DNA of 64,000 bases from Pseudomonas antarctica (GCF_001647715.1 NZ_CP015600.1:930001-994000), one strand, 5' to 3'. Shown: positions 35,766 to 46,798, numbered from the stretch's first letter. Program-made: numbers and translations. The notes: generated by a model not told the origin, from the letters alone.

Positions 35766-38051
35766 TTAGAAGTGGAAACTGGTGGTCAACAGCGCCGTAC
35801 GACCGGCCGCCTGGTTGGCAAAGTGCGCCGCGTAGGCTTTGTCGTAGTAGGTTTTGTCGGTCAGGTTCTGCACGTTCAATTGCAGGTCGACATTCTTGGT
35901 CAGCTTGTAGCTGGCCATGGCGTCGTAGCGGGTGTAGGCCGGCACGTAAACCGTGTTGGCGGCGTCGCCGTAAACCTGGTCGACATAGAACGCGCCCCCG
36001 CCGATGGTCAGCTTGGGTGTGATGTCATACGTCGTCCACAGGCTGAAGGTGTTCTTCGGCGTGTTGGGCATTGCATTGCCTTTGTTGGAGCCAGCGCTGA
36101 TCACGCCATTGCGGCCATTGAGACCGGCATCCACCAGCTCGCTTTTCAGGTAGCTGTAGCCGGCAAACACTTGCCATTGATCGGTGAGTTTGCCGCTGGC
36201 TGACAGTTCGAGGCCGTCGACGCGGGACTCGCCGCCGTTCTGGTAGGTCATCGCGTCCACCAGGATTCGGGTGTTTTTCTTCTCGGTGCGAAAGACCGCA
36301 GCGGTCAGGGACAGGCGGCTATGGAACAGGTCCCACTTGGTGCCCAGCTCATAGTTGACGGTTTCTTCCGGTTTCAAGTCGCTGGTGGCGGCACCGGCAG
36401 ACAGTGGGTTGCCATCGGCGCCTTCGCCGACCAGGCCACCGGGCGGGGAGGCCGAGGTGGCGTAGGACGTGTAGATGCTGCCGTTCTCCAGCGGCTTCCA
36501 GACCAGGCCTGCCTGCCAGTTGAAGAACTGGCTGTCGTCCTTGATTTTAGTGCGCCCGGCGGCGGCATTGGTGTTGGCCACTGTGTCGAAAGTGTCGTAG
36601 CGCAGGCCGACGTTCAGCAGCCATTTCGGGTCCAGTTCGATGGTGTCGAACACATAGGCCGCGCGGCTGGTGGCCTTGGTGTTGGCGCCCAGGTAATTGC
36701 GTGTGGTGCTGCCCGTCCAGGCGTCGTCCGGTGTCGGGTTGCTCAAGGATGTGCACTGGCCGCCCAGGCTGCCTTTGGCTACGGTGCAGGTGGGGTTGGT
36801 ATTTGGGCTGACGGTGTAGCCGCTGATGCGGGTTTCTTCACCGGTGAATTCCAGGCCGGTGGAGTACGAGTGCTTCATGCCCGCCAGTTGGAAATTGCCG
36901 AACAGATCGGTCTGGTTGGTGGTGGTGTCAGTCGTGGACACGCGGGTGTTGGCGCGACGCCACACAGTGCCGAACTGATTGACGTTGTGCTGGCTGTCGT
37001 CCGGCTGGGTGAGGATGTAGTCCTGACCGGTGCTGCCATGGCGCAGGGTGTTTTTCAGCGTCATGTTGTCGTTCAGGTCATGCTCGATGGAGAACGTACT
37101 GATGTCGGCGCGGGTCTTGCGGAAGTCGCGGTCCTTCAAACCGTAGAAGTTGTTGCTGTCGCCGCCGTCGGTCGGTTTGTCATGCACATGAACGGCTTTG
37201 GCGCCGCTATTGCTGTAGCCGTATGGAATCCCCGAGTCCGGCAGGTCGTTGCTTTCCATGTGGTAGTAGCTGAAGTTGACGCGGGTCGGCGTGCCCAGGC
37301 CGAAGGTCAGCGACGGTGCGACGCCCCAACGGTCGTAGTCGATCACATCACGACCGGCCACGTTCTGCTCATGGCTCATCAGGTTCAGGCGGAACGCGGC
37401 GTTGTCGAGGAACTGACGGTTTACGTCGAGCACGTAGCGGCGGGTTTGGTCGGAGCCGTAGGTGAAACCGCCGTTGGTGAAATCCCGCGCTTGTGGCGTT
37501 TTGCTGACCAGGTTGATGCTGCCGCCGGCCGAGCCCCGACCGCCGAACGAGGAGTTGGGGCCCTTGCTGACTTCAATCGACTCGATGTCGAAGATCTCGC
37601 GGCTCTGGCCGCCGGTGTCGCGCACGCCATCGAGGTAGGTGTCGCCCTGTGCGTCAAAACCACGAATGAACGGGCGATCGCCCTGAGGGTTGCCACCTTC
37701 ACCGGCGCCGAAGGTAATGCCCGGTACGGTGCGCAAGGCATCCTGCAACGAGGTGGCGGCGGTGTCCTTGAGGACTTGTTGCGGCACTACGGTGACTGAG
37801 CGCGGAGTGTCCACCAGTGGCGCGGTGTACTTCTGCGAAGACGCTTTTTCCACCTGGTAGGACGTGGTGTCCTGTTCCTGGCCGGTAATGCTGGTGGCAC
37901 CGAGGGAGATGCTGTTGCGCTCGCCTTTTTGTTCGGTGCTTTCGGCCGCTTGCGCCATGTGGGCGGCAGCGCCGGCGCTGAGTGCAACGCCGATGGCCGA
38001 AGCCAGTACGCGTGGTGAACCGGCAGATATTTTTAGCGTGGTGCGCGACAT
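35766..38051 (-). CDS. piuA: TonB-dependent siderophore receptor PiuA (Fiu/FoxA-like)
   Basis: 761-residue outer membrane receptor. A signal peptide ends near AAHMAQA. The plug domain has [31 protein letters not shown] and [26 protein letters not shown] 22-strand barrel ends in phenylalanine (TTSFHF), as required for BAM insertion. It imports ferric catecholate-type siderophores; P. aeruginosa PiuA is also the entry route of siderophore-antibiotic conjugates. It is divergent from piuC with a Fur-box-like sequence between. Confidence 0.88.
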   Translation of the reverse strand: MSRTTLKISAGSPRVLASAIGVALSAGAAAHMAQAAESTEQKGERNSISLGATSITGQEQDTTSYQVEKASSQKYTAPLVDTPRSVTVVPQQVLKDTAATSLQDALRTVPGITFGAGEGGNPQGDRPFIRGFDAQGDTYLDGVRDTGGQSREIFDIESIEVSKGPNSSFGGRGSAGGSINLVSKTPQARDFTNGGFTYGSDQTRRYVLDVNRQFLDNAAFRLNLMSHEQNVAGRDVIDYDRWGVAPSLTFGLGTPTRVNFSYYHMESNDLPDSGIPYGYSNSGAKAVHVHDKPTDGGDSNNFYGLKDRDFRKTRADISTFSIEHDLNDNMTLKNTLRHGSTGQDYILTQPDDSQHNVNQFGTVWRRANTRVSTTDTTTNQTDLFGNFQLAGMKHSYSTGLEFTGEETRISGYTVSPNTNPTCTVAKGSLGGQCTSLSNPTPDDAWTGSTTRNYLGANTKATSRAAYVFDTIELDPKWLLNVGLRYDTFDTVANTNAAAGRTKIKDDSQFFNWQAGLVWKPLENGSIYTSYATSASPPGGLVGEGADGNPLSAGAATSDLKPEETVNYELGTKWDLFHSRLSLTAAVFRTEKKNTRILVDAMTYQNGGESRVDGLELSASGKLTDQWQVFAGYSYLKSELVDAGLNGRNGVISAGSNKGNAMPNTPKNTFSLWTTYDITPKLTIGGGAFYVDQVYGDAANTVYVPAYTRYDAMASYKLTKNVDLQLNVQNLTDKTYYDKAYAAHFANQAAGRTALLTTSFHF

Positions 38052-38112
38052 GAGTTGTCCTTCCCCAAGGAGGTGAGGCCGCGGAATATAGGGCTAACAA
38101 GACTTTCTATCA

Positions 38113-38137
38113 ATTGCGATACATTGCTATTCGCATT
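38113..38137. promoter_or_regulatory. Putative Fur box between piuA and piuC
   Basis: An A+T-rich imperfect inverted repeat, TGCGATACATTGCTATTCGCA, is centred about 75 bases upstream of piuA and 130 bases upstream of piuC. It fits the iron-regulated context but matches the 19-base consensus only partly. Confidence 0.5.
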
Positions 38138-38255
38138 GAATTTACATTCTTTACACTTTTTGCTTACGGTTTTTACCCACTCGTTCGTCCTCGCGTTTTA
38201 CAGGGCGGATAAGAATCAATACCATTGGCATCTCTCTGAATTCAGGTATTGCCCC

Positions 38256-38936
38256 ATGCTGCTGCACATTCCCGGCCTGTTCTCTCGCGAGGAGGTGCTG
38301 CGCATTCGCCAAGCCCTGGAAAACACCGAGTGGGCCGACGGTAAAATCACCGCCGGGCACCAGTCCGCCAAAGCCAAGCACAACCTGCAATTGCCCGAAG
38401 GCCACCCGTTGGCCAAGGAAATCGGCGCGGCAATGCTTGAGCGCTTGTGGAAAAACCCGCTGTTTATGTCGGCGGCATTACCGCACAAAGTCTTTCCGCC
38501 GCTGCTCAATTGCTATACGGCGGGTGGCAGTTTCGACTTTCATATCGACAACGCCGTGCGTCAGCCCAGGGGCAGCCATGAGCGGGTACGTACCGACCTG
38601 TCGTCCACGCTGTTTTTCAGCGACCCGGATGAATACGACGGCGGTGAGTTGGAGATTCAGGACACCTTCGGCCTGCAGCGGGTAAAACTGGCGGCCGGCG
38701 ATATGCTGCTGTACCCCGGCTCCAGCCTGCACAAAGTCAACGCGGTGACGCGCGGGGCGCGGTATGCCGCGTTCTTCTGGACCCAAAGCCTGGTGCGCGA
38801 AGACAGCCAGCGCACGTTGCTGTTCGAGATGGACGGTGCGATCCAGCAACTGACCCGCGATGTCCCCGACCATCCGGCGCTGATCCAGCTGACCGGCACT
38901 TACCACAACCTGTTGCGCCGCTGGGTAGAGGTCTGA
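38256..38936 (+). CDS. piuC: Fe2+/2-oxoglutarate-dependent dioxygenase PiuC (PKHD-type, YbiX family)
   Basis: 226 residues. The iron-binding facial triad is H96 and D98 (FHIDNAV) and H159 (SSLHKVN), with R169 for 2-oxoglutarate. The ATG at 38256 yields the standard N-terminus [14 protein letters not shown]. It is divergent from piuA and 1 base ahead of the Sel1-repeat gene. In P. aeruginosa, loss of piuC gives the same conjugate-resistance trend as loss of piuA, but its substrate is unknown. Confidence 0.9.
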   Translation: MLLHIPGLFSREEVLRIRQALENTEWADGKITAGHQSAKAKHNLQLPEGHPLAKEIGAAMLERLWKNPLFMSAALPHKVFPPLLNCYTAGGSFDFHIDNAVRQPRGSHERVRTDLSSTLFFSDPDEYDGGELEIQDTFGLQRVKLAAGDMLLYPGSSLHKVNAVTRGARYAAFFWTQSLVREDSQRTLLFEMDGAIQQLTRDVPDHPALIQLTGTYHNLLRRWVEV

Positions 38937-38937
38937 C

Positions 38938-39687
38938 ATGGGGTTTTTATTGCGCCGTGAAGAAGTCCTCAACGTCGAGCAGTTGCAAAGCATGCTCGAC
39001 GACTCCCCGGTGCGCGCCGCTCAGGCCATCTTGATGGCGGCGAAGGAGGGCGTTGTCGATGCCCAGGCCTTGCTTGGGCAAATCCTGCTGGAAGGGCGCG
39101 GCATTGCACGGGATGAAGCGCTGGCACTGCGCTGGTTCCAGATCGCGGCGCAGGGCGGGCATTTGATGGCCCGCAATATGACCGGGCGTTGCCGGGAACA
39201 TGGCTGGGGCTGCGCCGTCGACGAGGCGGCGGCCGCAAGGGCATATCGCCTGGCGGCAGAGGCCGGGCTGGATTGGGGCCAGTACAACTACGCCAACCTG
39301 CTGGCCACCGGCCGTGGCGTGGCGGAAGATCAAGCGCAAGCGCTGGGGTTTTATCGCCAGGCGGCCGAGCAAGGCCATGCCAAGTCGATGAACTTGCTGG
39401 GGCGTTATCTGGAAGATGGCCGGTGTTGCCCACAGGATCTTGAGGCTGCCGTGGCCTGGTATCGACGCTCAGCCGAAGGCGGGGATTTTCGCGGGCAGTT
39501 CAGTTATGCGGCGGTGCTGGCCGATAGAGGTCAAGTCGAAAGCGCGTTGGAGTGGTTACGCCAGGCACTGGCCGGCGGTAATCTCAAGTTTCTGCGAACG
39601 GCCCACAAGGCGTTGGCGGCGGCCGAGAATCCGCAGATCCGGGCCATGGCCGACGCTTACCAGCAACGTGCTGCGACCCTTTCCTGA
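38938..39687 (+). CDS. Sel1-repeat (TPR-like) protein
   Basis: 249 residues, cytoplasmic. It has five to six Sel1-like repeats of about 36 residues (for example AQALLGQILLEGRGIARDEA and YNYANLLATGRGVAEDQA), which form a helical protein-binding scaffold. It begins 1 base after the piuC stop and is cotranscribed with it, as in the P. aeruginosa piu cluster. The partner is unknown; it may help PiuC or the receptor system. Confidence 0.85.
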   Translation: MGFLLRREEVLNVEQLQSMLDDSPVRAAQAILMAAKEGVVDAQALLGQILLEGRGIARDEALALRWFQIAAQGGHLMARNMTGRCREHGWGCAVDEAAAARAYRLAAEAGLDWGQYNYANLLATGRGVAEDQAQALGFYRQAAEQGHAKSMNLLGRYLEDGRCCPQDLEAAVAWYRRSAEGGDFRGQFSYAAVLADRGQVESALEWLRQALAGGNLKFLRTAHKALAAAENPQIRAMADAYQQRAATLS

Positions 39688-39693
39688 CCCATA

Positions 39694-39723
39694 AAAAAAC
39701 CCATGACATGTCATGGGTTTTTT
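39694..39723. terminator. Bidirectional terminator between the Sel1 gene and speC
   Basis: A perfect 30-base palindrome with A and T runs at its ends (core ACCCATGACATGTCATGGGT), serving both the plus-strand piuC unit and the minus-strand speC. Confidence 0.92.
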
Positions 39724-39736
39724 GTGTGCGGCGTGC

Positions 39737-40900
39737 TTACACGTAGTACGACTTCAACGGCGGAAAGCCATTGAACTCAACCGCGCTGTAGCTGGTGGTG
39801 TAGGCACCGGTCGACAACCAGTATAAACGATCGCCAATCGCCAGGTTCAGTGGCAGGCCGTATTTGTAGTTTTCGTACATGATGTCGGCGCTGTCGCAGG
39901 TAGGACCGGCGATGACCACTTCTTCCATCTCGCCTTTCTTCTCGGTCCAGATCGGGAACTTGATGGCTTCGTCCATGGTTTCGATCAGGCCGGAGAACTT
40001 GCCCACATCCGTGTACACCCAGCGCTCGACGGCGGTACGCGATTTACGCGCCACCAGTACCACTTCACTGACCAGGATACCGGCGTTGGCGATCAGCGAA
40101 CGGCCCGGTTCCAGGATGATTTCCGGCAGGTCGTCGCCGAAATCTTCCTTGAGGAAGCGGATGATTTCCTGAGCGTAGGTTTCCAGGCTGTTGGTGCGGG
40201 TGATGTAGTTGGCCGGGAAGCCGCCGCCCATGTTGATCAGCTTGAGGTGGATACCGTCTTCTTCTTTCAGGCGTTCGAAGATCACTTTGACCTTGGCGAT
40301 CGCTGCGTCCCACACGCTGATGTCGCGCTGTTGCGAGCCGACGTGGAAGGAGATGCCGTAAGGCACCAGGCCGAGGTCGCGGGCGAGGATCAGCAGGTCC
40401 ATGGCCATGTCGGTCTGGCAGCCGAATTTGCGCGACAAAGGCCAGTCAGCCGTGGTCGAGCCTTCGGTGAGGATACGCACGTACACTTTCGAGCCCGGCG
40501 CGGCCTTGGCGATGTTGCGCAGGTCGGCTTCGGAGTCGGTGGAGAACAGGCGCACGCCTTTCTCGTAGAAGTAGCGGATGTCCTTGGATTTCTTGATGGT
40601 GTTCCCGTAGCTGATACGGTCGGGGCTGACGCCACGGTCCATCACTTTATCCAGCTCGTAGATCGAGGCGATGTCGAAGCTCGAGCCCTTGTCTTTCAGC
40701 AGGTCGATGATCTCGACAGCCGGGTTGGCCTTGACCGCGTAATAGACTTTGGCGAATTCGAAACCGGCGCGCAGGTCATCGTAGGCCTGGCTGATCATCG
40801 CGGTGTCGATCACCACGAACGGGGTTTCTTGCTTGTCGGCGAACGCCTTCATTTTGTCAAAGGTGGCGCGCGCGAAATAATCTTCGACGTTAATCGACAT
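39737..40900 (-). CDS. speC: Ornithine/lysine decarboxylase, fold type III (alanine racemase-like)
   Basis: 387 residues of the eukaryotic-type ODC family. The PLP lysine K57 (YYAVKANP), the phosphate-binding MGGGF (224-228) and EPGR, and the catalytic C335 (GPTCDSADI) are all present. It makes putrescine from ornithine (some members also act on lysine). The ATG at 40900 is chosen because AGGAG precedes it and MSINVEDYF is the family N-terminus. The frame remains open for 62 codons upstream, but that stretch contains a terminator-like hairpin and is interpreted as leader RNA. Confidence 0.92.
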   Translation of the reverse strand: MSINVEDYFARATFDKMKAFADKQETPFVVIDTAMISQAYDDLRAGFEFAKVYYAVKANPAVEIIDLLKDKGSSFDIASIYELDKVMDRGVSPDRISYGNTIKKSKDIRYFYEKGVRLFSTDSEADLRNIAKAAPGSKVYVRILTEGSTTADWPLSRKFGCQTDMAMDLLILARDLGLVPYGISFHVGSQQRDISVWDAAIAKVKVIFERLKEEDGIHLKLINMGGGFPANYITRTNSLETYAQEIIRFLKEDFGDDLPEIILEPGRSLIANAGILVSEVVLVARKSRTAVERWVYTDVGKFSGLIETMDEAIKFPIWTEKKGEMEEVVIAGPTCDSADIMYENYKYGLPLNLAIGDRLYWLSTGAYTTSYSAVEFNGFPPLKSYYV

Positions 40901-41005
40901 GCTGGGAACTCCTAAGGGCAAACTAATTTGATCAATGGGTGCAAATGAACGTCCTCCGTATCCCCACTTTGGTTCGCCTACTTCCCAAGGCATGTCGCCG
41001 AAAGC

Positions 41006-41040
41006 AAAAAGGCCATGGGATAACCGAGTCCCTTGGCCTT
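41006..41040 (-). promoter_or_regulatory. Candidate attenuator hairpin in the speC leader
   Basis: On the minus strand, 12-base arms (AAGGCCAAGGGA and TCCCATGGCCTT, one mismatch; plus-strand 41029-41040 and 41009-41020) are followed at once by five T residues (41010-41006). It lies about 55 bases after the predicted transcription start and 106 bases before the speC ATG. A second CCTTGG at 40990-40985 could pair with CCAAGG of the 5' arm and open the terminator. Confidence 0.55.
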
Positions 41041-41101
41041 GCTGTCTCGTCGTCAGTACTTGAGCCGGATGGATCGTTTCCAGCATGGACGTTCGGCGCG
41101 A

Positions 41102-41130
41102 ACTTTAGGACGTGAGGGGCCATAGATCAA
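41102..41130 (-). promoter_or_regulatory. Predicted sigma-70 promoter of speC
   Basis: Minus-strand TTGATC (41130-41125) and TAAAGT (41107-41102) with 17 bases between. This gives a leader of about 195 bases. The rest of the 478-base gap 40901-41378 holds the attenuator-like hairpin and a REPIN; no gene was found. Confidence 0.5.
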
Positions 41131-41263
41131 CTAAAAATGTCGCGTTTTTGCACGCGTTCGTCGCGGGACCCGGTGCAGCTACTTATGTAACCGACAGGTG
41201 TGACGGATTGATGTTCCCCGAATGGGGCAAATCGGTGGGATTTCCCTGACACACCACAGACCA

Positions 41264-41358
41264 AATGTGGGAGCGGGCTTGCTCGCGAAAGCGGTGCATC
41301 AGTCACTCTATTCAGTGACTGACACTCCGTATTCGCGAGCAAGCCCGCTCCCACATTT
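41264..41358. repeat. REPIN (GCTCGCGAA type)
   Basis: Inverted REP pair between speC and the ABC transporter: ATGTGGGAGCGGGCTTGCTC and its reverse complement, with inner GCGAAAGCGG and CCGTATTCGC parts that match the element at 32989. Confidence 0.92.
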
Positions 41359-41378
41359 TTGAACTGAGTGGCGTCAGA

Positions 41379-42536
41379 TCAGGCCAACGCTGTCTCGGCA
41401 GGCGACACAATACTGGTCTTACCGCCACGCGACTTACCGGAACTCAGGTACTCGGCAATCGACTCCTGAGTCACCTCCCCCAGGAACACCCGCTCGGCAT
41501 CCATCACCGGCAACCACGAGCGGTTGAACTCGTACATGCGCGACAACAGGATGCGCAAATGCTCGTCGTACGCCGCCGTGGCGTTGAATTCCCGCAGGTA
41601 TTGCCCACAGGTACCGGTCTGACGGTGCAGGTCGCGACGTCGTACATAACCCAGCGCCTTGTTCTCGGCGCAGGTGACCACCACATAACGACGGTCAGTT
41701 TCATCCATCAGCTCCAGCGCATCCGCCACCGGGGTTTCCGGGCTCACCGATGGGGCGTTGTCGGCCGCATCTTCGGCTTTAACCAGCAGCAGGCGCTTGA
41801 GGGTGCTGTCCTGGCCCACGAAGTTGCTGACGAACTCGTCAGCCGGATGCGCCAGCAAGGTGTCCGGATGGTCGATCTGCAGCAGCTTGCCGGCGCGGAA
41901 GATCGCGATCTTGTCGCCCAGCTTGATGGCCTCGTCGATGTCGTGGCTGACCATGATCACGGTCTTGTTCAGCGCGCGTTGCATCTCGAAGAACTCGTTC
42001 TGGATCATCTCGCGGTTGATCGGGTCGACCGCACCGAACGGCTCGTCCATCAGCAGCAACGGTGCATCGGCCGCCAACGCACGGATCACACCGATCCGCT
42101 GCTGCTGGCCACCCGACAGCTCACGCGGGTACCTGTGCAGGTACTGCTTGGGTTCCAGCTTGATCATGCTCATCAATTCGCGGGCGCGGTCGTGGCATTT
42201 CTGCTTGTCCCAGCCGAGCAGCTTGGGCACGACCACGATGTTTTCCTCGATGGTCATGTTCGGGAATAGGCCGATCTGCTGGATCACGTAGCCGATGTTG
42301 CGACGCAGGGTCACTTCGTCGAGGTCGGTGGTGTCTTCGCCATTGATCAGGATCTTGCCCGAGGTGGGCTTGATCAGGCGGTTGATCATTTTCAGCGTGG
42401 TGCTCTTGCCGCAGCCCGACGGGCCGAGGAATACGCAAATCTCGCCTTCATTGACGGTCAGGCTTACGTCGTTCACGGCGGACACGGTTTTGCCGTTGCT
42501 TTGAAAAGTCTTGGTCAGGTTTTGAAGTTCGATCAT
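41379..42536 (-). CDS. Betaine/choline-type ABC transporter, ATP-binding protein (OpuCA/OsmV-like)
   Basis: 385 residues. The ABC domain (about 1-235) has Walker A GPSGCGKST, Q-loop, signature LSGGQQQR, Walker B LLLMDEPFGAVDP and H-loop VSHDIDEA. A C-terminal tandem CBS region follows (about 255-375), the ionic-strength sensor in OpuC-type transporters. The ATG at 42536 overlaps the upstream permease stop by 4 bases. It is the last gene of a four-gene operon for quaternary amine (betaine, choline, carnitine) uptake; the precise substrate is not determined. Confidence 0.87.
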   Translation of the reverse strand: MIELQNLTKTFQSNGKTVSAVNDVSLTVNEGEICVFLGPSGCGKSTTLKMINRLIKPTSGKILINGEDTTDLDEVTLRRNIGYVIQQIGLFPNMTIEENIVVVPKLLGWDKQKCHDRARELMSMIKLEPKQYLHRYPRELSGGQQQRIGVIRALAADAPLLLMDEPFGAVDPINREMIQNEFFEMQRALNKTVIMVSHDIDEAIKLGDKIAIFRAGKLLQIDHPDTLLAHPADEFVSNFVGQDSTLKRLLLVKAEDAADNAPSVSPETPVADALELMDETDRRYVVVTCAENKALGYVRRRDLHRQTGTCGQYLREFNATAAYDEHLRILLSRMYEFNRSWLPVMDAERVFLGEVTQESIAEYLSSGKSRGGKTSIVSPAETALA

Positions 42537-43186
42537 TTGAGCAGTCCTTTTGGAGTCAGCGAGCGTTGCAGCCATTGCAGAAGCAGGTCGGCGAAGATGG
42601 CCAGGAGACTGACCAGCACGGCGCCAACGATCAGCATCGACATATCGCTGCGGCTGATGGAAGCCAGAATAAGTACACCCAGGCCGCCGGCGCCGATGGT
42701 GGCGGCAATGGTCATCACACCGATGTTCATCACCACGGCGGTGCGCACGCCGGCGAGGATCACCGGCACGGCGATGGGCAGTTCGACCATGCGCAGGCGC
42801 TGGCCGAAGGTCATGCCGATGCCTTTGGCGGCTTCGCGGATACCAGGTTCCACGCCGGTGAGGGCGAGGTAGGTGTTACGCATGATCGGCAGCAGGGAGT
42901 AGAGGAACACGGCGGTAATCGCCGGCATCGGCCCCAGGCCCTGGCCGAACTTGGAGTAGAACGGCAGCAGCAGGCCAAACAAGGCGATGGACGGCACGGT
43001 CAACAGCACCGTAGCGCTGGCTTGCAGCGGACCGGCCAACGTCGGGAAGCGGGTCATCAGCACGCCGAGGGGCACGCCGACGACAATCGCCAGGATCACC
43101 GCAATGCCGACCAGGGTGATGTGCTGCCAGGTCAGGTGCAGGACTTGGGCCCAATCAAGATGGGAAAAGGCGTTCAGGAATTCCAT
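42533..43186 (-). CDS. Betaine/choline-type ABC transporter, permease (OpuCB/OsmW-like)
   Basis: 217-residue permease with about five transmembrane helices and the EAA-type loop GVEPGIREAAKGIGMTFGQRL, which contacts the ATPase. AGAGGAGAAG precedes the ATG. It lies 11 bases after the binding-protein gene and overlaps the ATPase gene by 4 bases. The VPSIALFGLLLPF and NIGVMTIAATIGAGGLG segments are typical of the OpuC permease family. Confidence 0.88.
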   Translation of the reverse strand: MEFLNAFSHLDWAQVLHLTWQHITLVGIAVILAIVVGVPLGVLMTRFPTLAGPLQASATVLLTVPSIALFGLLLPFYSKFGQGLGPMPAITAVFLYSLLPIMRNTYLALTGVEPGIREAAKGIGMTFGQRLRMVELPIAVPVILAGVRTAVVMNIGVMTIAATIGAGGLGVLILASISRSDMSMLIVGAVLVSLLAIFADLLLQWLQRSLTPKGLLK

Positions 43187-43197
43187 GTCTTCTCCTC

Positions 43198-44094
43198 TTA
43201 TGGGTTGATCGGATGTTGGCGCAGGAAGTCTGCGGCCACGGCGGACGGGCTTTCATGGTCGACGTCGACCCGCGCATTCAGCTGGCGCATGGTTGCATCG
43301 TCGAACAGCGCGGCCAGCGGCTTGAGGTCAGCGGCCAATTCAGGGTGCGCGTCCAGATAAACCTGACGCACCACGGGCGCGGCGGTGTAGTCCGGGAAGT
43401 AATGCTTGTCGTCTTCCAGCAGCTTCAATTTGAAGGCATTCAAGCGACCGTCGGTGGTGTAGACCAACCCGGCAAACACCTGGCCATTACGCAGCGCGGT
43501 GTAGACCAGCCCGGCGTCCATCTGCCGTGTGTTTTTGCGGGTCAGGTTCATGTCATACAGCTTGACCATGCCGGCCATGCCGTCAGAACGGTTGGCGAAC
43601 TCGGTGTCCAGGGCCACCAGGCGTGTGCCTTTGGTTTTCTCTGCGAGTGCTTGGGTCAGGTCGCTGATGCTGTTGATCTGCGGGAATTCCTGGGCCACGT
43701 TGTCCGGCAGTGCCAGCGCGTAGGTGTTGCTGAATTTCGATGGCGACAGCCAGACCAAGCCTTTTTTCGCATCGAGTTCTTTCACTCGGGCGTAGGACTG
43801 CTCGCTGTCGAGCTTCTCGTCCACATGGTTGTAGGCCACCAGCGACACGCCGGTGTATTCCCAGATAAGGTCCAGTTGCCCACTTTCCTGGGCACTGCGC
43901 GCCAGGTTACTGCCCAGGCCGCCGGTCACGCGGGTGTCGTAGCCCTTGGTGCGCAGGTATTGGGAGGTGATTTCGGCGAGCAAGGTCTGTTCGGTGAACA
44001 CCCGGGCGCCGATACGGATCACTGGTTTTTCTGCGGCTTGCGCAAAACCTGCAAACAGCAGGACGCAGCTCAGTATCAATGTCAGTTTTTTCAT
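43198..44094 (-). CDS. Betaine/choline-type ABC transporter, periplasmic binding protein (OsmX/ProX-like)
   Basis: 298 residues. The signal peptide MKKLTLILSCVLLFAGFAQA ends in an AQA cleavage site. The mature protein has IRIGARVFTEQTLLAEI and LIWEYTGVSLVAYNH, motifs of the OpuAC quaternary-amine binding family. Start ATG 44094 is supported by the signal peptide; the longer frame upstream is not coding-like. It is the second gene of the operon, between the two permeases. Confidence 0.88.
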   Translation of the reverse strand: MKKLTLILSCVLLFAGFAQAAEKPVIRIGARVFTEQTLLAEITSQYLRTKGYDTRVTGGLGSNLARSAQESGQLDLIWEYTGVSLVAYNHVDEKLDSEQSYARVKELDAKKGLVWLSPSKFSNTYALALPDNVAQEFPQINSISDLTQALAEKTKGTRLVALDTEFANRSDGMAGMVKLYDMNLTRKNTRQMDAGLVYTALRNGQVFAGLVYTTDGRLNAFKLKLLEDDKHYFPDYTAAPVVRQVYLDAHPELAADLKPLAALFDDATMRQLNARVDVDHESPSAVAADFLRQHPINP

Positions 44095-44114
44095 GTGATT
44101 TCCTTTGCCAAGCC

Positions 44115-44831
44115 TTAAGACGGACGCAACCCGCGTTCCAGCCAGAGGCGGCTGGCCATGGTCACCAGACCGTCGAGCAGCAACGCCAGCAGCGCGGTGC
44201 ACGCGGCGCCGAGCAGCAATTGCGGCTGATTGTTCAGGGCGATGCCGGGGAAAATCAGGCTGCCCAGGCTGTTGGCGCCAATCAGGAAGGCCAGCGGCGC
44301 TGTACCCACGTTGATCGCCAGAGCCACACGCACACCGCCGATGATGATCGGCACGGCGTTGGGCAATTCCACGCGAAACAGCACCTGGCGCGGCGTCATG
44401 CCGATGCCGGTGGCGGCTTCTTTCAGGGAGCCCTGTACGTTTTTCAGGCCTTCGTAGGTGTTGCGCACAATGGGCAACAGGGAGGCGAGGAACAGCGCGA
44501 AGATGGCCGGGCCACTGCCGATGCCAAGGACGCCGAGGGCGATGGCCAGTACGGCCAGGGGAGGGACGGTGTTGCCGATGTTGAAGATTTGCATGAAACG
44601 TTCTGCGCGCCCGACCATGTTCGGTCGGCTAAGCAGGATACCGGCGGGGATCCCTACAACGAGGGCGGCCAGCATGGAGACAAGAACGAGGATCAGGTGT
44701 GCTTGCAGGTAAAACAACAAATCGTCGCGGTACAGTTCGATCGTGTTGATGCCGATCCAGTGGACCAGCAGGGCCAGGAGAGCGACGACAACCGCTCCTC
44801 CTATCAGCCCTTTGCCATAGCGAATAGCCAC
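44115..44831 (-). CDS. Betaine/choline-type ABC transporter, second permease (OpuCD/OsmY-like)
   Basis: 238-residue permease paralogous to the gene at 42533. A GTG start at 44831 is used (GGAG seven bases upstream), which gives the usual length; the in-frame ATG at 44939 would add 36 residues of unlikely, basic sequence. The cytoplasmic coupling loop is NVQGSLKEAATGIGMTPRQVL. It is first in the operon, so permease, binding protein, permease and ATPase are read in that order. Confidence 0.85.
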   Translation of the reverse strand: MAIRYGKGLIGGAVVVALLALLVHWIGINTIELYRDDLLFYLQAHLILVLVSMLAALVVGIPAGILLSRPNMVGRAERFMQIFNIGNTVPPLAVLAIALGVLGIGSGPAIFALFLASLLPIVRNTYEGLKNVQGSLKEAATGIGMTPRQVLFRVELPNAVPIIIGGVRVALAINVGTAPLAFLIGANSLGSLIFPGIALNNQPQLLLGAACTALLALLLDGLVTMASRLWLERGLRPS

Positions 44832-45163
44832 AGGCGGACTCCTTTTTTTCTTTTGTCGGCGAACACATTTCCGAGCGGCAATGCCATTCCTGGCTGTCGG
44901 CGAATATGTTCGCGAAAAGCAGCTCGCCGGTACCGGCAATGCGGTACGCGATCAAGCCATGAGCGCAGCCTCGTCAGGCTAACTTGCTGATTTTTCAGCC
45001 CCTGTTACGAGTGCGGTAGCAGGGGAGTGGACGTCTCTACCTTTTAAAAGGTTCCACACTTGGCAGCATTTAGCCACCCCCAATGGGTTGAACGGTGGTC
45101 CTTAACCCTGGGTTTGCGCTATACTCGCCGCCCTTTTTTGACTCACCCGCCAGGCGATTTCCC
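44832..45163. other. 332-base divergent regulatory region between the ABC operon and prfC
   Basis: No gene. A direct repeat TGTCGGCGAA occurs at 44854-44863 and 44895-44904 (41 bases apart, about four helical turns). A perfect 14-base palindrome ACCTTTTAAAAGGT lies at 45039-45052, and a small hairpin CCCCTG/CAGGGG at about 44999-45024. TATACT at 45120-45125 is the likely -10 of prfC, but no good -35 is seen. Confidence 0.55.
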
Positions 45164-46747
<1,584 letters not shown>

Positions 46748-46765
46748 GGTCTGAGCGGTACACGA

Positions 46766-46798
46766 AAGGGCGAAGCCGTGATGGCTTCGCCCTTTTTT
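46766..46798 (+). terminator. Rho-independent terminator of prfC
   Basis: A 12-base stem AAGGGCGAAGCC / GGCTTCGCCCTT with a GTGAT loop and a T-run, about 20 bases after the prfC stop. Confidence 0.92.

Noticed and set aside
40901..41086. 62-codon N-terminal extension of speC
   Set aside because: No ribosome site at ATG 41086, the stretch contains a terminator-like hairpin, and family members start at MSINVEDYF.
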